Source of the DNA: Leyella stercorea
Lineage (GTDB): Bacteria > Bacteroidota > Bacteroidia > Bacteroidales > Bacteroidaceae
DNA: 64,000 bases
Direction of reading: 5' to 3'
NCBI RefSeq assembly: GCF_021531655.1
Contig: NZ_JADYUF010000001.1
Coordinates: forward strand, 124,001-188,000
Of this stretch, positions 17,340-26,752 are shown piece after piece. A model generated the notes under the pieces. That model did not search any database and was not told the DNA's origin. It worked only from the letters and a program-made list of their open reading frames with translations. Each line of letters begins with the position of its first letter. The first letter of the stretch is position 1. The position numbers and the translations under genes are program-made.

Positions 17340-17383
17340 AATTAAGTGGAAAGTCCTCTGTTACAAGGACTTTCCACTTAATT
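17340..17383 (-). terminator. Terminator after ppdK
   Basis: AATTAAGTGGAAAGTCC (17340-17356) pairs perfectly with its complement at 17367-17383, a 17-bp stem with a 10-base loop. It lies 24 bases after the ppdK stop on the minus strand. The AT-rich stem foot supplies the U-rich tract, and the structure is symmetric. Confidence 0.85.
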
Positions 17384-17406
17384 TATTGAGAGTCAAATAT
17401 TTGCTA

Positions 17407-20127
17407 TTATTCCTCTACTGCAGCCTGGGCCGCAGCAAGTCTGGCTATAGGTACTCTAAACGGAGAGCATGAAGCGTAGTTCATACCAACCTTTGCGCAG
17501 AACTTAACTGATGAAGGTTCGCCACCGTGCTCACCGCAGATACCAGTGCGGAGATTAGGACGAGTAGCACGACCATTCTCTACAGCCATCTTGATGAGCT
17601 GGCCAACACCTTCCTGATCGAGAACCTGGAACGGGTCAACCTTCAAAATCTTCTTCTCCATGTATGCAGGGAGGAATGAAGCGATGTCGTCACGAGAATA
17701 ACCGAAGGTCATCTGTGTCAAGTCGTTGGTACCGAATGAGAAGTACTGAGCCTCCTCTGCAATCTTAGCAGCTGTAAGGGCAGCACGCGGAATCTCAATC
17801 ATTGTACCTACCTCAAACTCAACCTCTACACCATACTCTGCGAATACCTCCTTAGAAGTAGCAAGGATAATAGACTTCTGCTGCTTGAGCTCTTGAACAG
17901 TACCGATGAGCGGAACCATAATCTCAGGACGTGGGTTGAAGCCTTCCTTCTTGAGCTGACAAGCTGCGCCGAGGATGGCACGTGTCTGCATAGCTGTGAT
18001 TTCTGGGAATGTAATACCAAGACGGCAACCACGGTGACCGAGCATTGGGTTATTCTCAGCAAGTGAGTTGACACGCTTCTTGATTTCTGATACGCTTACG
18101 CCCATCTCGTTAGCCATAGTCTCCTGACCTGCCTTATCGTGTGGTACGAACTCGTGGAGAGGTGGGTCAAGCAAACGGATGTTTACATGGCAGCCGTCCA
18201 TAGCCTTAAGGATACCGTAGAAGTCTGCTTTCTGATAGGGGAGGAGTTTGGCAAGAGCTTTTTCGCGACCCTCTACAGAGTCAGCCAAAATCATCTCACG
18301 CATAGCTACAATCTTCTGGTCGTCAAAGAACATATGCTCTGTACGTGTCAGACCGATACCCTTGGCACCGAACTGACGAGCCACCTTAGCGTCGTGTGGA
18401 GTATCGGCATTGGTACGGATTTCCATCTTTGTATACTTGTCGCAGAGGTCCATAAGCTCCTTGAAATCGCCAGAAAGTTCTGCAGCCTTTGTCTCAATCT
18501 GACCAGCGTAAACCTGACCTGTAGTACCGTTCAATGAGATGTAGTCGCCCTCCTTGTAAACAACCCCCTCAATCTCAACAGTCTTAGTCTTGTAGTCGAC
18601 GTTGATTGAGCCTGCACCTGAAACGCAGCACTTACCCATACCACGAGCAACAACAGCAGCGTGAGAAGTCATACCGCCACGAGCTGTAAGGATACCCTCA
18701 GCAGCTGACATACCAGCGAGGTCCTCAGGTGAAGTTTCGATACGAACCATGATTACCTTCTTGCCATCATCGTGCCATTCCTCAGCGTCATCAGCATGGA
18801 ATACAATCTGACCGCAAGCGGCACCAGGAGAAGCAGGAAGACCCTGTGTGATAACCTTAGCCTTAGAGAGAGCCAACTTGTCGAATACAGGGTGCAAGAG
18901 CTCGTCGAGCTTCTGCGGTTCGCAACGAAGGATAGCTGTCTTCTCGTCAATCAGACCCTCGTGGAGGAGATCCATAGCAATCTTAACCATAGCAGTACCT
19001 GTACGCTTGCCGTTACGTGTCTGGAGGAACCAAAGCTTGCCCTCCTGAACAGTGAACTCCATATCCTGCATATCGCGATAGTGCTTCTCGAGCTTGTCCT
19101 GAAGTGCATCAAGTTCCTTGTAAAGCTCAGGCATAGCTTCCTCCATAGAAGGATAGTTGGCAGCACGCTCTTCTTCAGAGATTCCTGCACGCTCAGCCCA
19201 GCGCTGTGAACCAATCTTTGTAATCTGCTGTGGAGTGCGGATACCAGCAACAACGTCCTCGCCCTGAGCGTTAATCAGGTACTCACCATTGAAGAGGTTC
19301 TCGCCATTGCCTGCGTCACGGCTGAAGCAAACACCCGTAGCTGATGTCTCGCCCATATTGCCGAATACCATAGCCATAACAGAAACTGCAGTTCCCCACT
19401 CGTCAGGAATACCTTCCATCTTACGATAGAGAATAGCACGCTCGTTCATCCAGCTGCGGAATACTGCGCAGATAGCACCCCAAAGCTGCTCCTTTGGATC
19501 GGTCGGGAAGTCGTTGCCTGTCTGCTCCTTGATAGCCTTCTTGAAGAGTTCAACGAGTTTCTTGAGTGACTCTACAGAGAGGTCCTTGTCAAGAACAACA
19601 CCCTGCTCCTCCTTTACTTTCTCTATGATAGCCTCGAATGGGTCAATATCTTCCTTGTTCTCAGGCTTCATACCAAGAACAACGTCACCGTACATCTGTA
19701 CGAAACGACGATAGCTATCATAAACGAAGTGTGGGTTGCCTGTTTTCTCTACCATACCAGCAGCAACCTCATCATTCAAACCAAGGTTGAGGATGGTGTC
19801 CATCATACCCGGCATAGAAGCGCGAGCACCTGAACGTACTGAAACCAAGAGAGGATTTTTAGGATCACCAAACTTGCAATTCATCAGTTCTTCAGTGTGA
19901 GCGACTGCAGCATTGACTTCGTCAGCAAGCAACTCAACAATCTTCTGCTGACCTACCTTATAATACTCATTGCAAGTGTCAGTTGTTATTGTAAAACCAG
20001 GAGGTACAGGAACACCAATATGGTTCATCTCAGCAAGGTTCGCGCCCTTACCACCGAGTACCTCACGCATTGAAGCATTACCTTCGGCCTGTCCATTACC
20101 GAAGGTATAAACTCTTTTTTCGTTCAT
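17407..20127 (-). CDS. ppdK: Pyruvate, phosphate dikinase
   Basis: A 906-residue enzyme that interconverts pyruvate, ATP and phosphate with phosphoenolpyruvate, AMP and pyrophosphate. The N-terminal nucleotide domain starts GGKGANLAEM. The central swivelling domain has the phospho-histidine motif GGMTSHAAVVARGMGKCC (around residue 455). The C-terminal PEP-binding barrel ends with EVGTMIEIPRA, FSFGTNDLTQM and GICGEHGG. Length is typical (870-910). It is a single-gene transcript with its own promoter and terminator. In succinate-forming Bacteroidales it can act toward PEP or pyruvate. Confidence 0.98.
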   Translation of the reverse strand: MNEKRVYTFGNGQAEGNASMREVLGGKGANLAEMNHIGVPVPPGFTITTDTCNEYYKVGQQKIVELLADEVNAAVAHTEELMNCKFGDPKNPLLVSVRSGARASMPGMMDTILNLGLNDEVAAGMVEKTGNPHFVYDSYRRFVQMYGDVVLGMKPENKEDIDPFEAIIEKVKEEQGVVLDKDLSVESLKKLVELFKKAIKEQTGNDFPTDPKEQLWGAICAVFRSWMNERAILYRKMEGIPDEWGTAVSVMAMVFGNMGETSATGVCFSRDAGNGENLFNGEYLINAQGEDVVAGIRTPQQITKIGSQRWAERAGISEEERAANYPSMEEAMPELYKELDALQDKLEKHYRDMQDMEFTVQEGKLWFLQTRNGKRTGTAMVKIAMDLLHEGLIDEKTAILRCEPQKLDELLHPVFDKLALSKAKVITQGLPASPGAACGQIVFHADDAEEWHDDGKKVIMVRIETSPEDLAGMSAAEGILTARGGMTSHAAVVARGMGKCCVSGAGSINVDYKTKTVEIEGVVYKEGDYISLNGTTGQVYAGQIETKAAELSGDFKELMDLCDKYTKMEIRTNADTPHDAKVARQFGAKGIGLTRTEHMFFDDQKIVAMREMILADSVEGREKALAKLLPYQKADFYGILKAMDGCHVNIRLLDPPLHEFVPHDKAGQETMANEMGVSVSEIKKRVNSLAENNPMLGHRGCRLGITFPEITAMQTRAILGAACQLKKEGFNPRPEIMVPLIGTVQELKQQKSIILATSKEVFAEYGVEVEFEVGTMIEIPRAALTAAKIAEEAQYFSFGTNDLTQMTFGYSRDDIASFLPAYMEKKILKVDPFQVLDQEGVGQLIKMAVENGRATRPNLRTGICGEHGGEPSSVKFCAKVGMNYASCSPFRVPIARLAAAQAAVEE

Positions 20128-20179
20128 AAGTTAATTAGGTTTGTTTTATATATTCTATTTTTTATGTTTTTTCTATCTG

Positions 20180-20211
20180 CAAAGATAATTCCAATTTCGG
20201 AATTTTCCAAA
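20180..20211 (-). promoter_or_regulatory. Promoter of ppdK
   Basis: On the minus strand TTTG (20208-20211), a 20-base spacer and TATCTTTGC match the Bacteroidota promoter. The start codon is 52 bases downstream. Confidence 0.7.
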
Positions 20212-20298
20212 TAATTTAGCATAAAATGTAATGTCTATGTTGCATTTTTATATGTTCGTTTCTGTTATCGCAAACAAATTCAATAGTTTTTGTAAATG

Positions 20299-21162
20299 TC
20301 ATAATGTCATTGTGTAATATTCTATCAATCCGCTCATCGGGCTTTTCAATATCTTTCCGACAGTATATCCATTACTTTCTGCAGCCTTTTGTAATTGTTG
20401 GCTATAGTAATATGCAATGCTGCCTATGGCATTAATCACTGGTTTCGCTCCATAGCTTACATATTGTCTCAAATTATTCTTGATGAATTGCTCGAAATTC
20501 ATTATTACAAGTTGTTCGATGTTGTCGTCATCGATATGTCGTGCAGCAAACTGCGATAGCGATGCCAGAAATCTATTGGGAGCAGGCTGCCTATATACAT
20601 TATTTATTATATCAGACAATTGAAGTTGTGTTTCTTCCGTAAAACTCTTGCAAAGTTGTTTGGGCAGTAATCCCTTGAATACAGCATTGACAATTAGTTT
20701 GCCAAGAGCAGCCCCGCTGCCTTCATCACCTAGAATAAAGCCAAGTGGAGAAGTTTGTAGTGTCATTTTCTGCCCGTCGTACAGACACGAGTTGGAGCCT
20801 GTGCCAAGTATGCAAACCAAACCTTCCTCTTTTCCGCATAAGGCGTGGCATGCTGCCATGATGTCGCTTTCTACACTTATTGTTGTATTATTGTGGAAGA
20901 CTTTCTTCAGCAATTGTTCGATAATGTATTTTTTATCAGCTACGCAGCCTGCACCATAGTAATATATATGGTGTACGTCATGTAGATCAATCTCTTTATG
21001 TCTAGACTTGTTGACAAATTCGTCCTCTATCGTTTGCTTGATATCTTCTTGCGACTGTACAACTGGATTGATACCTTTAGTCTGTATTATATGTGTAGTA
21101 TATTTGTCGTATACGAAGCACCAGTCGGTTTTGGTGCTTCCACTGTCTACAATGAGTATCAT
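20299..21162 (-). CDS. BadF/BadG/BcrA/BcrD-type ATPase / sugar kinase family protein
   Basis: A 287-residue ASKHA-fold protein. The phosphate-1 motif is DSGSTKTDW (residues 6-14), with GTGSNSCLYDG (~120-130) and LGDEGSGAALG (~143-153). This is the group that includes N-acetylglucosamine kinase-like proteins of Bacteroidota. I infer an amino-sugar kinase role, but the substrate cannot be read. It follows a 51-residue membrane protein gene by 10 bases. Confidence 0.85.
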   Translation of the reverse strand: MILIVDSGSTKTDWCFVYDKYTTHIIQTKGINPVVQSQEDIKQTIEDEFVNKSRHKEIDLHDVHHIYYYGAGCVADKKYIIEQLLKKVFHNNTTISVESDIMAACHALCGKEEGLVCILGTGSNSCLYDGQKMTLQTSPLGFILGDEGSGAALGKLIVNAVFKGLLPKQLCKSFTEETQLQLSDIINNVYRQPAPNRFLASLSQFAARHIDDDNIEQLVIMNFEQFIKNNLRQYVSYGAKPVINAIGSIAYYYSQQLQKAAESNGYTVGKILKSPMSGLIEYYTMTL

Positions 21163-21172
21163 ATTTTCTATT

Positions 21173-21328
21173 TTATTTTAAGTATAGATAGTAAATCGCA
21201 GCCAAAGTGATGACTACTATTGACGTTAAAACAAGTTTGATAAGGCAACCGGTCACTTTTTTAAAAACCAGGAAACCAAAGACTATAGCTACTATAATGA
21301 AAACGTAATAACCAAAATTAGAAGACAT
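21173..21328 (-). CDS. Small conserved-looking membrane protein (51 aa)
   Basis: An open frame of 51 residues starting MSSNFGYYVFIIVAIVFGFL. Two hydrophobic stretches (~7-22 and ~30-48) flank a basic turn (FKKVTGCLIK). It ends 10 bases before the kinase start. A -7 element TATCTTTG lies on the minus strand at 21353-21360, 25 bases upstream of its ATG, so this small gene is probably the first of the transcript. Function unknown. Confidence 0.7.
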   Translation of the reverse strand: MSSNFGYYVFIIVAIVFGFLVFKKVTGCLIKLVLTSIVVITLAAIYYLYLK

Positions 21329-21405
21329 AATTTACACTTTTTGTTTTTTTTGCAAAGATACAACAAAAAATCGGTTCGTCCGATTTTCTTTATAAAAAGA
21401 AAGAA

Positions 21406-21432
21406 GGGTATGACCTTTTTGTAGCCATACCC
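21406..21432 (-). terminator. Terminator after the phosphate transporter gene
   Basis: GGGTATG (21406-21412) pairs with CATACCC (21426-21432). On the minus strand the stem is followed by a T-rich tract (CTTCTTTCTTTTT). It is about 20 bases after the stop of the PiT gene. Confidence 0.75.
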
Positions 21433-21451
21433 TCCTGAGGATATTATTCTA

Positions 21452-23698
21452 TTAGTTCTCCATAAATTTCTTTGCGGCACGCAACTGATGGCGCATGTTG
21501 CTAAGTAGCTGCTGGCTCTCCTGAAGTACGTTCAGATATACGAGCGATACTTTCAAGTTGTTATTGTCTTTAGCTTGCTGGATGCGGTCAATGTGATGCT
21601 TTCTCACTACTGAAAGGTTGTCCTTGCATTGGTCGGCCATAGCCAATGTGTCGCGATAGTGCTCGAAACGTGTTGTTGAAATCTGAGCTTCAGTTTGCTG
21701 CATTAGATCGTTTATGCTGTTGCGAACTGCCATGAATTCGTCAGCGTAAACCTGTGGCAGTGGATTGAAGTTGTTGTCAACATGCTCCTTGATAGGATCG
21801 AGCATACGACGCAAGCAGTATAGGTATTGCTCGGATGAGTTGATGCCCAAATGGAACCATGTGTTACGTTCAATGGCAATATCTGTAGGTACGCGTTTTA
21901 GGGCGAGAAGTTCCTGGCGTCTGTACTTTTTCAGAATTTCCATTTCCTTGTCAAGATTAGAAAGCACGTGTCGTAATATCTTAGGACTCTCACTCTCCAA
22001 TCCGTTGATAATCTCGTTGAACTGGGTTAAGGTGAAACGAGTCATGAAACTTTGTGTGCGAGATACATGCTTCTTGAGCAAGTCCCAAACAATCTCGGGG
22101 TCGCGGGTGCGCATCATAAGCTGGAATACCTCCTCCTTGCCTGCCTCCTGCTCCTTGCGCTTATAGTTTCTGTTGCTGCGGATAAGCAGGAAAATCACCA
22201 GTCCCATTAACAGAATCTTGGCAAAGGCACCTCCATAGAACATCAACAAGCATACAATGGCACAAGTGGCGAATGCAACACCGGCTGTAATGAACCATCC
22301 ACCGATTACGCTTATCACACCAGTGACACGGAATACTGCGCTTTCGCGGCTCCAGGCACGGTCGGCCAGAGACGAACCCATTGCAACCATAAATGTCACG
22401 TAAGTCGTAGACAGAGGCAATTTATAGTTTGTTCCGATTGTGATAAGCATTGATGCCAGAACAAGATTGATGGCAGCTCTCACTACGTCGAATGCTGCCC
22501 CGTCGTTAAGTTCAGCCTCCTGCTTGTTGAAGCGTGAGTCGATCCATCTTCTTAGACCCACAGGCAGGATTTGGGTAAGGCTTGAGCTGGAATCTTGTGT
22601 AATTCTTACTACACCACGAGCTACACGTGACGAACCGAACATCTCGTCGCCTTCATCTTGACGACTCAAGTCTACTGATGTCTTGATGACGTTGCGAGCC
22701 TTCTTCGATGTTGCCATTGCAATAATCATGATGACACCAGCTGCAAGCAGGAAGAGTGGGGGAGTCTTTGCCGAACCGTTAAGCGAGTGCATCATATAGT
22801 TGGTGGCACCTACGGAGTTGGAGTTGGCGACGAAGTCCTGATAAGAGTCGAGACCAGCGAGGGGCACACCGATGAAGTTGACAAGGTCGTTGCCGGCAAA
22901 AGCCATAGCAAGGGCGAATGTACCCATAAGCACGATAAACTTGAATACATTTACCTTAAGCAGGTGAATCACCTCCATGATAATAGTCGAACCGATGAAT
23001 GTATATACAATCAGAGCCGATATGTTGTTTTCAATCCACATCCTTGTGTCTTCAGCGATAAAGCGCGACTTGCCCATTCCTTTAAGAAAAATGAAGTAAG
23101 AAAGTGCGGTGAAGGCGATACCGCCAAATATTGCTATTGACCAGCGTGAGTGCTTGCGATAGTTGAATGTAAACACGATACGTGATAGCCACTGTACAAC
23201 GATACCGAAGACGAATGCAATGGCAACGCTTACAAAGATAGCAACGATTACGCTCAATGCTTTATCTGTATTGAGCAGGTCACCGAATGAGAGCGAAGGA
23301 TCGCCTACAATCTTGATGGCAGCTAAAATGAATGTTCCGCCTAACAGCTCAAACACAAGCGATACTGTTGTTGATGTAGGCATTCCTAATGAGTTGAAGA
23401 TATCAAGAATAATTACATCCGTAACCATTACGGCAAGGAAGATTGTCATTACGTCGTAGAATGAGAAGTTGGAAGGTTGCATGATTCCGTGTCTTGCAAC
23501 GTCCATCATTCCCGATGACATAACTGCACCTATGGCCACACCAGCTGATGCTACTATTAATACTGTCCGAAACTTGGCCACCTTGGCACCTATTGCACTG
23601 TTTAAAAAATTCACGGCATCGTTGCTGACTCCGACAAAAAGGTCGAATATAGCCAGACACAGCAAGAATGCCACAATAACGAGATACATTGTTTCCAT
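21452..23698 (-). CDS. PiT-family inorganic phosphate transporter with C-terminal PhoU-like region
   Basis: About 748 residues. The N-terminal ~500 are a PiT permease with many membrane helices and the family motifs GVSNDAVNFLNSAIGAK near the start, and GNDLVNFIGVPLAGL in the second half. Residues ~530 to the end are helical and charged (MTRFTLTQFNEIINGLESE, LKKYRRQELLALKR), like PhoU/DUF47 regions known to accompany such permeases. I chose ATG 23698 (METMYLV) because the 17 residues upstream do not look like protein. A -7-like TAATTTTG lies at 23747-23754. It probably imports phosphate with a cation. Confidence 0.9.
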   Translation of the reverse strand: METMYLVIVAFLLCLAIFDLFVGVSNDAVNFLNSAIGAKVAKFRTVLIVASAGVAIGAVMSSGMMDVARHGIMQPSNFSFYDVMTIFLAVMVTDVIILDIFNSLGMPTSTTVSLVFELLGGTFILAAIKIVGDPSLSFGDLLNTDKALSVIVAIFVSVAIAFVFGIVVQWLSRIVFTFNYRKHSRWSIAIFGGIAFTALSYFIFLKGMGKSRFIAEDTRMWIENNISALIVYTFIGSTIIMEVIHLLKVNVFKFIVLMGTFALAMAFAGNDLVNFIGVPLAGLDSYQDFVANSNSVGATNYMMHSLNGSAKTPPLFLLAAGVIMIIAMATSKKARNVIKTSVDLSRQDEGDEMFGSSRVARGVVRITQDSSSSLTQILPVGLRRWIDSRFNKQEAELNDGAAFDVVRAAINLVLASMLITIGTNYKLPLSTTYVTFMVAMGSSLADRAWSRESAVFRVTGVISVIGGWFITAGVAFATCAIVCLLMFYGGAFAKILLMGLVIFLLIRSNRNYKRKEQEAGKEEVFQLMMRTRDPEIVWDLLKKHVSRTQSFMTRFTLTQFNEIINGLESESPKILRHVLSNLDKEMEILKKYRRQELLALKRVPTDIAIERNTWFHLGINSSEQYLYCLRRMLDPIKEHVDNNFNPLPQVYADEFMAVRNSINDLMQQTEAQISTTRFEHYRDTLAMADQCKDNLSVVRKHHIDRIQQAKDNNNLKVSLVYLNVLQESQQLLSNMRHQLRAAKKFMEN

Positions 23699-23897
23699 AT
23701 TGCTTTTTATAGTATGAATGGGTTTGTTTTGTATTTTTTTACGCTGCAAAATTATAATTGCAATATTACACGTGGTTTAAACACATATTACAATCATGTT
23801 ACAAATTCTATTTGGAGTTAATGTCTGTTAATAATTTCTGCTAAAGTATTGTACTTTGGCAATAACATCGTAATTTAGTGAAGCAATAATAATAACA

Positions 23898-24620
23898 ATG
23901 GAAAGATTTAAAGTTATCATAGTAGAAGACGTGCCTTTAGAACTTAAAGGTACTGAAGGTATTCTGCATAATGAAATGCCTGAGGCAGACGTCATAGCAA
24001 CAGCCGATTCGGAAGAAGAATTTTGGAAACAGTTTCGTCAGAACAAGCCCGATTTGGTATTGCTTGACTTAGGACTTGGTGGCAGCACAACTGTAGGCGT
24101 GGAAATATGCCGTAAACTGAAAAACGAGCATCCGGAAATGAAGGTGCTTATCTTCACCGGCGAAATACTGAATGAGCGTTTGTGGGTTGATGCAATTGAT
24201 GCCGGATGCAATGGTATAATACTCAAGAGCGGCGAAATGCTCACCCGTAGCGACATAGTACGAGTATTGGAAGGAAAGAAATATGTATTCAACCAGCCTA
24301 TTTTAGAAAAGGTGGTTGAACGCTTCTGCGAGTCGGTACGTAATGTTATGCAGCACAATGATGCCATGATACGTTATGAGATTGACGAGTATGACGAGCG
24401 CTTTTTGCGACATCTTGCCCTTGGCTATACTAAAGAACAAATCTCCAATCTGCGAACAATGCCTTTTGGAGTTAAGAGTCTGGAGAAACGCCAGAACGAA
24501 CTTGTACAGAAGTTGTTCCCTAATGGCAATCAAGGAATGGGCATAAATGCCACCCGGCTTGTGGTAAAGGCATTTGAGCTTCAAATACTTGATGTGCAGA
24601 ATCTTTATGCCGATGAGTAG
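23898..24620 (+). CDS. Response regulator with LuxR/DUF5932-like C-terminus
   Basis: A 240-residue protein. The receiver domain (1-125) has the acidic pair Glu10-Asp11, the phospho-acceptor Asp57 (LVLLDLGLGG), Thr87 and Lys110, so it should be phosphorylatable. The C-terminal part (~155-240) looks like the helix-turn-helix seen with Bacteroidota response regulators: LALGYTKEQISNL, then FGVKSLEKRQNELVQKLF. No histidine kinase gene is next to it. Its end overlaps the next membrane protein gene, suggesting linked function. Targets unknown. Confidence 0.88.
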   Translation: MERFKVIIVEDVPLELKGTEGILHNEMPEADVIATADSEEEFWKQFRQNKPDLVLLDLGLGGSTTVGVEICRKLKNEHPEMKVLIFTGEILNERLWVDAIDAGCNGIILKSGEMLTRSDIVRVLEGKKYVFNQPILEKVVERFCESVRNVMQHNDAMIRYEIDEYDERFLRHLALGYTKEQISNLRTMPFGVKSLEKRQNELVQKLFPNGNQGMGINATRLVVKAFELQILDVQNLYADE

Positions 24621-25224
24621 AAGGCTGATGACTATAATATCGGCTTACACATGCTTGGTACTTTTCGTTTTGCAGATAGCGGTGGTGATGGGTTCATGGG
24701 TGGCATCAGTGCTTTATCCTGAACTTGCAATACGTTCGATGTTTGTAGGCGAAAGCGTAAGATGGTTTTGGAGCACTTTGGCCGACAATATGTCGTCCAC
24801 AATATTGGTATGGCTTCTATTGTCGGGTGCGATGACTGAACTGTTTGTGGGTGGCGGATTGTCCAAAGCTATTGTTTCCTATAAGCAAACAACAGATTAT
24901 GAACGGATGGCTCTGATGGTTGTGGCTTGGGAATTAGTGGCTATGTTTATAGTGCTTTTCTTGCTTGCTTTTGTTCCGCATGCCGTATTGCTTAGCGCAC
25001 TTGGTACGATTACGCCTAATTCTTATTTGGACAGTTTCGTTATAATGCTCATACTAGGAGTGTGCATAATGTCGTTGACTTACGGTATGGTTACAGGTCG
25101 GTACGCATCGTTTGTAGATGCTTATGGTGCTGCCGCATCAGGTGTAGCTACGACAGCACCATTGGTTATTGTGTATTTATTGGCTGCAGAATTGTACTGC
25201 TCGGTTGTTTGGGTATTTACTTAA
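24613..25224 (+). CDS. AbgT-like short membrane protein
   Basis: About 203 residues with five or six membrane helices (~8-30, 55-75, 95-120, 135-160, 175-200). The region SSTILVWLLLSGAMTELFVG and the later GVCIMSLTYGMVTGRY resemble short AbgT-like membrane proteins of Prevotella and relatives. It is much shorter than true p-aminobenzoyl-glutamate transporters. ATG 24613 overlaps the regulator's stop by 8 bases; ATG 24607 is also possible. Transport function is unproven. Its last 8 bases overlap the convergent Nudix gene. Confidence 0.65.
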   Translation: MSRRLMTIISAYTCLVLFVLQIAVVMGSWVASVLYPELAIRSMFVGESVRWFWSTLADNMSSTILVWLLLSGAMTELFVGGGLSKAIVSYKQTTDYERMALMVVAWELVAMFIVLFLLAFVPHAVLLSALGTITPNSYLDSFVIMLILGVCIMSLTYGMVTGRYASFVDAYGAAASGVATTAPLVIVYLLAAELYCSVVWVFT

Positions 25225-25753
25225 TATCGAGTTTGTCAAAGATAAGTCCTTTTTGCAACACTTTGGCAAACTCGTTCTCGAAGTTTGGGGTAAATACCGA
25301 GTTGCCGATATTCTCGACTATCTCGTTGACTGACCAATAACGTCCGCCATCAAGTTCTTCTGTGCTTGGATGTATCGGTTCATCGTAAATGGTGCAAAAC
25401 ACATTGACAAGTTCTTTCTCAACAAGGCTTTCAAATACGTACGATTTTATGAATACGGGGGTGAATTGTTTTATGCCCAGTTCTTCAGATACCTCACGTC
25501 GTAAAGCCTCATCAATAGTCTCGCCATAGTCAACGTGTCCACCGCATGCTGTGTCCCATTTGCCTGGCTGTATGTCTTTCCATTCAGGACGCTTTTGCAG
25601 ATAAAGTCCTTTAGAACGGTTGAAGACATGCAGATGAACAACTGGGTGAAGTAGTTTTGAACCATTGTGTGCTTCGCCCCTTGAAATTCGGCCTATAACA
25701 TTTCCGCTTTCGTCTACGTGTGGGAAACATTCATTGCTATTGTCCTTTTTCAT
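25217..25753 (-). CDS. Nudix hydrolase (isopentenyl-diphosphate-isomerase-like group)
   Basis: A 178-residue protein with a complete Nudix box: GGHVDYGETIDEALRREVSEEL ends in GI (about residues 72-95). The preceding HLHVFNRSKGLYLQKRP is typical of the YfcD/IDI-like group of Nudix proteins. It may hydrolyse a nucleotide or prenyl diphosphate. The gene follows ispE, which works on isoprenoid precursors, but the link is only suggestive. The gap to ispE is 59 bases. Confidence 0.88.
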   Translation of the reverse strand: MKKDNSNECFPHVDESGNVIGRISRGEAHNGSKLLHPVVHLHVFNRSKGLYLQKRPEWKDIQPGKWDTACGGHVDYGETIDEALRREVSEELGIKQFTPVFIKSYVFESLVEKELVNVFCTIYDEPIHPSTEELDGGRYWSVNEIVENIGNSVFTPNFENEFAKVLQKGLIFDKLDIK

Positions 25754-25812
25754 ATTTACTTAACCTTCTTTCGCTCTTATGTTTTTCAACTTTCTTATTG
25801 CTTTTAAGCTAA

Positions 25813-26658
25813 TTACAAACTGAGAATGTAGATCTTGCTTCCGACGAAAGTTTTGTGAATAGAGTCGTTGCAAGGCTTAGTTTTGAATATTCCGAAAATA
25901 GAGCTGCCGCTTCCACTCATCTGAGCATATGCCGCTCCTGCTTCATATAGTTTGTTTTTTATGGTCTGTAATTCGGGATATTGGGCAAATACGCTATCTT
26001 CGAAATCGTTGGTCAGCAATCCCTTCCATTCTTCTATTGGCATAGCTACAATTTCACGGCACGACACCTTGGGCATATGTGGAGTAATTCCTGCAAAGGC
26101 CTCCTTGGTAGATACGGACACTTGTGGCTTTACTATCACAAGTGTGTAGCCGCTTAATGCGTTGTCAGTGATTTCTACAGGCGACAGAATCTCGCCAATA
26201 CCCTCGGCATAGGCAGGTTCGGCATTGATGAAGAAAGGACAGTCAGCACCCAAGCGTGCAGCATACTTCTCCAGTTCGGCATTACCTGCGTTGATGCGAA
26301 AACGCTGGTCGAGCAACTTCAGCATAAAAGCAGCATCGCTCGAACCTCCTCCGAGTCCGGCCTGGCTCGGTATTCGTTTGTACAGGTGTGTATGAATACG
26401 CGGTATTTCATAGTCGGCTGCCAGCATATTGTAGGCTTTCACTACAAGATTGTCAGCCTCGTTGCAGCATATTCCGTCGCCACTTACCTTAAGGTCGCAA
26501 TTTGTATCTGATGGGAACAGCTCGCTCATTGTCTTTATCTCCAATGCATCACAAAGCTGTACTGGCAGGAAAACAGTCTGCAGATTGTGGTAACCATCGT
26601 TTCGTTTCTCGACAATATTTAGTCCGAGATTTATTTTTGCACAAGGAAAATCAATCAT
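25813..26658 (-). CDS. ispE: 4-diphosphocytidyl-2-C-methyl-D-erythritol kinase
   Basis: A GHMP kinase of the MEP isoprenoid pathway that phosphorylates CDP-methylerythritol at position 2. Motifs: AKINLGLNIVEKRNDGYHNL at the N-terminus, the ATP loop PSQAGLGGGSSDAAFML, and AQMSGSGSSIFGIF near the end. I chose ATG 26658, giving 281 residues beginning MIDFPCAKINLG. An upstream ATG at 26706 would start inside the maeB terminator hairpin. Confidence 0.96.
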   Translation of the reverse strand: MIDFPCAKINLGLNIVEKRNDGYHNLQTVFLPVQLCDALEIKTMSELFPSDTNCDLKVSGDGICCNEADNLVVKAYNMLAADYEIPRIHTHLYKRIPSQAGLGGGSSDAAFMLKLLDQRFRINAGNAELEKYAARLGADCPFFINAEPAYAEGIGEILSPVEITDNALSGYTLVIVKPQVSVSTKEAFAGITPHMPKVSCREIVAMPIEEWKGLLTNDFEDSVFAQYPELQTIKNKLYEAGAAYAQMSGSGSSIFGIFKTKPCNDSIHKTFVGSKIYILSL

Positions 26659-26690
26659 ATTATATAAGGTGTATTTAGGGATAAATGCAA

Positions 26691-26734
26691 GAGGGGATGT
26701 GCTCACACATTCATTGCATGAAGCATATCCCCTC
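26691..26734 (-). terminator. Hairpin between maeB and ispE
   Basis: GAGGGGATGTGCT (26691-26703) pairs with AGCATATCCCCTC (26722-26734) over 13 bases with one G-U pair. It lies 18 bases past the maeB stop. On the minus strand the tail is only mildly T-rich, so some readthrough into ispE is possible. Confidence 0.65.
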
Positions 26735-26752
26735 AGGTTTTTGGTAAATATA

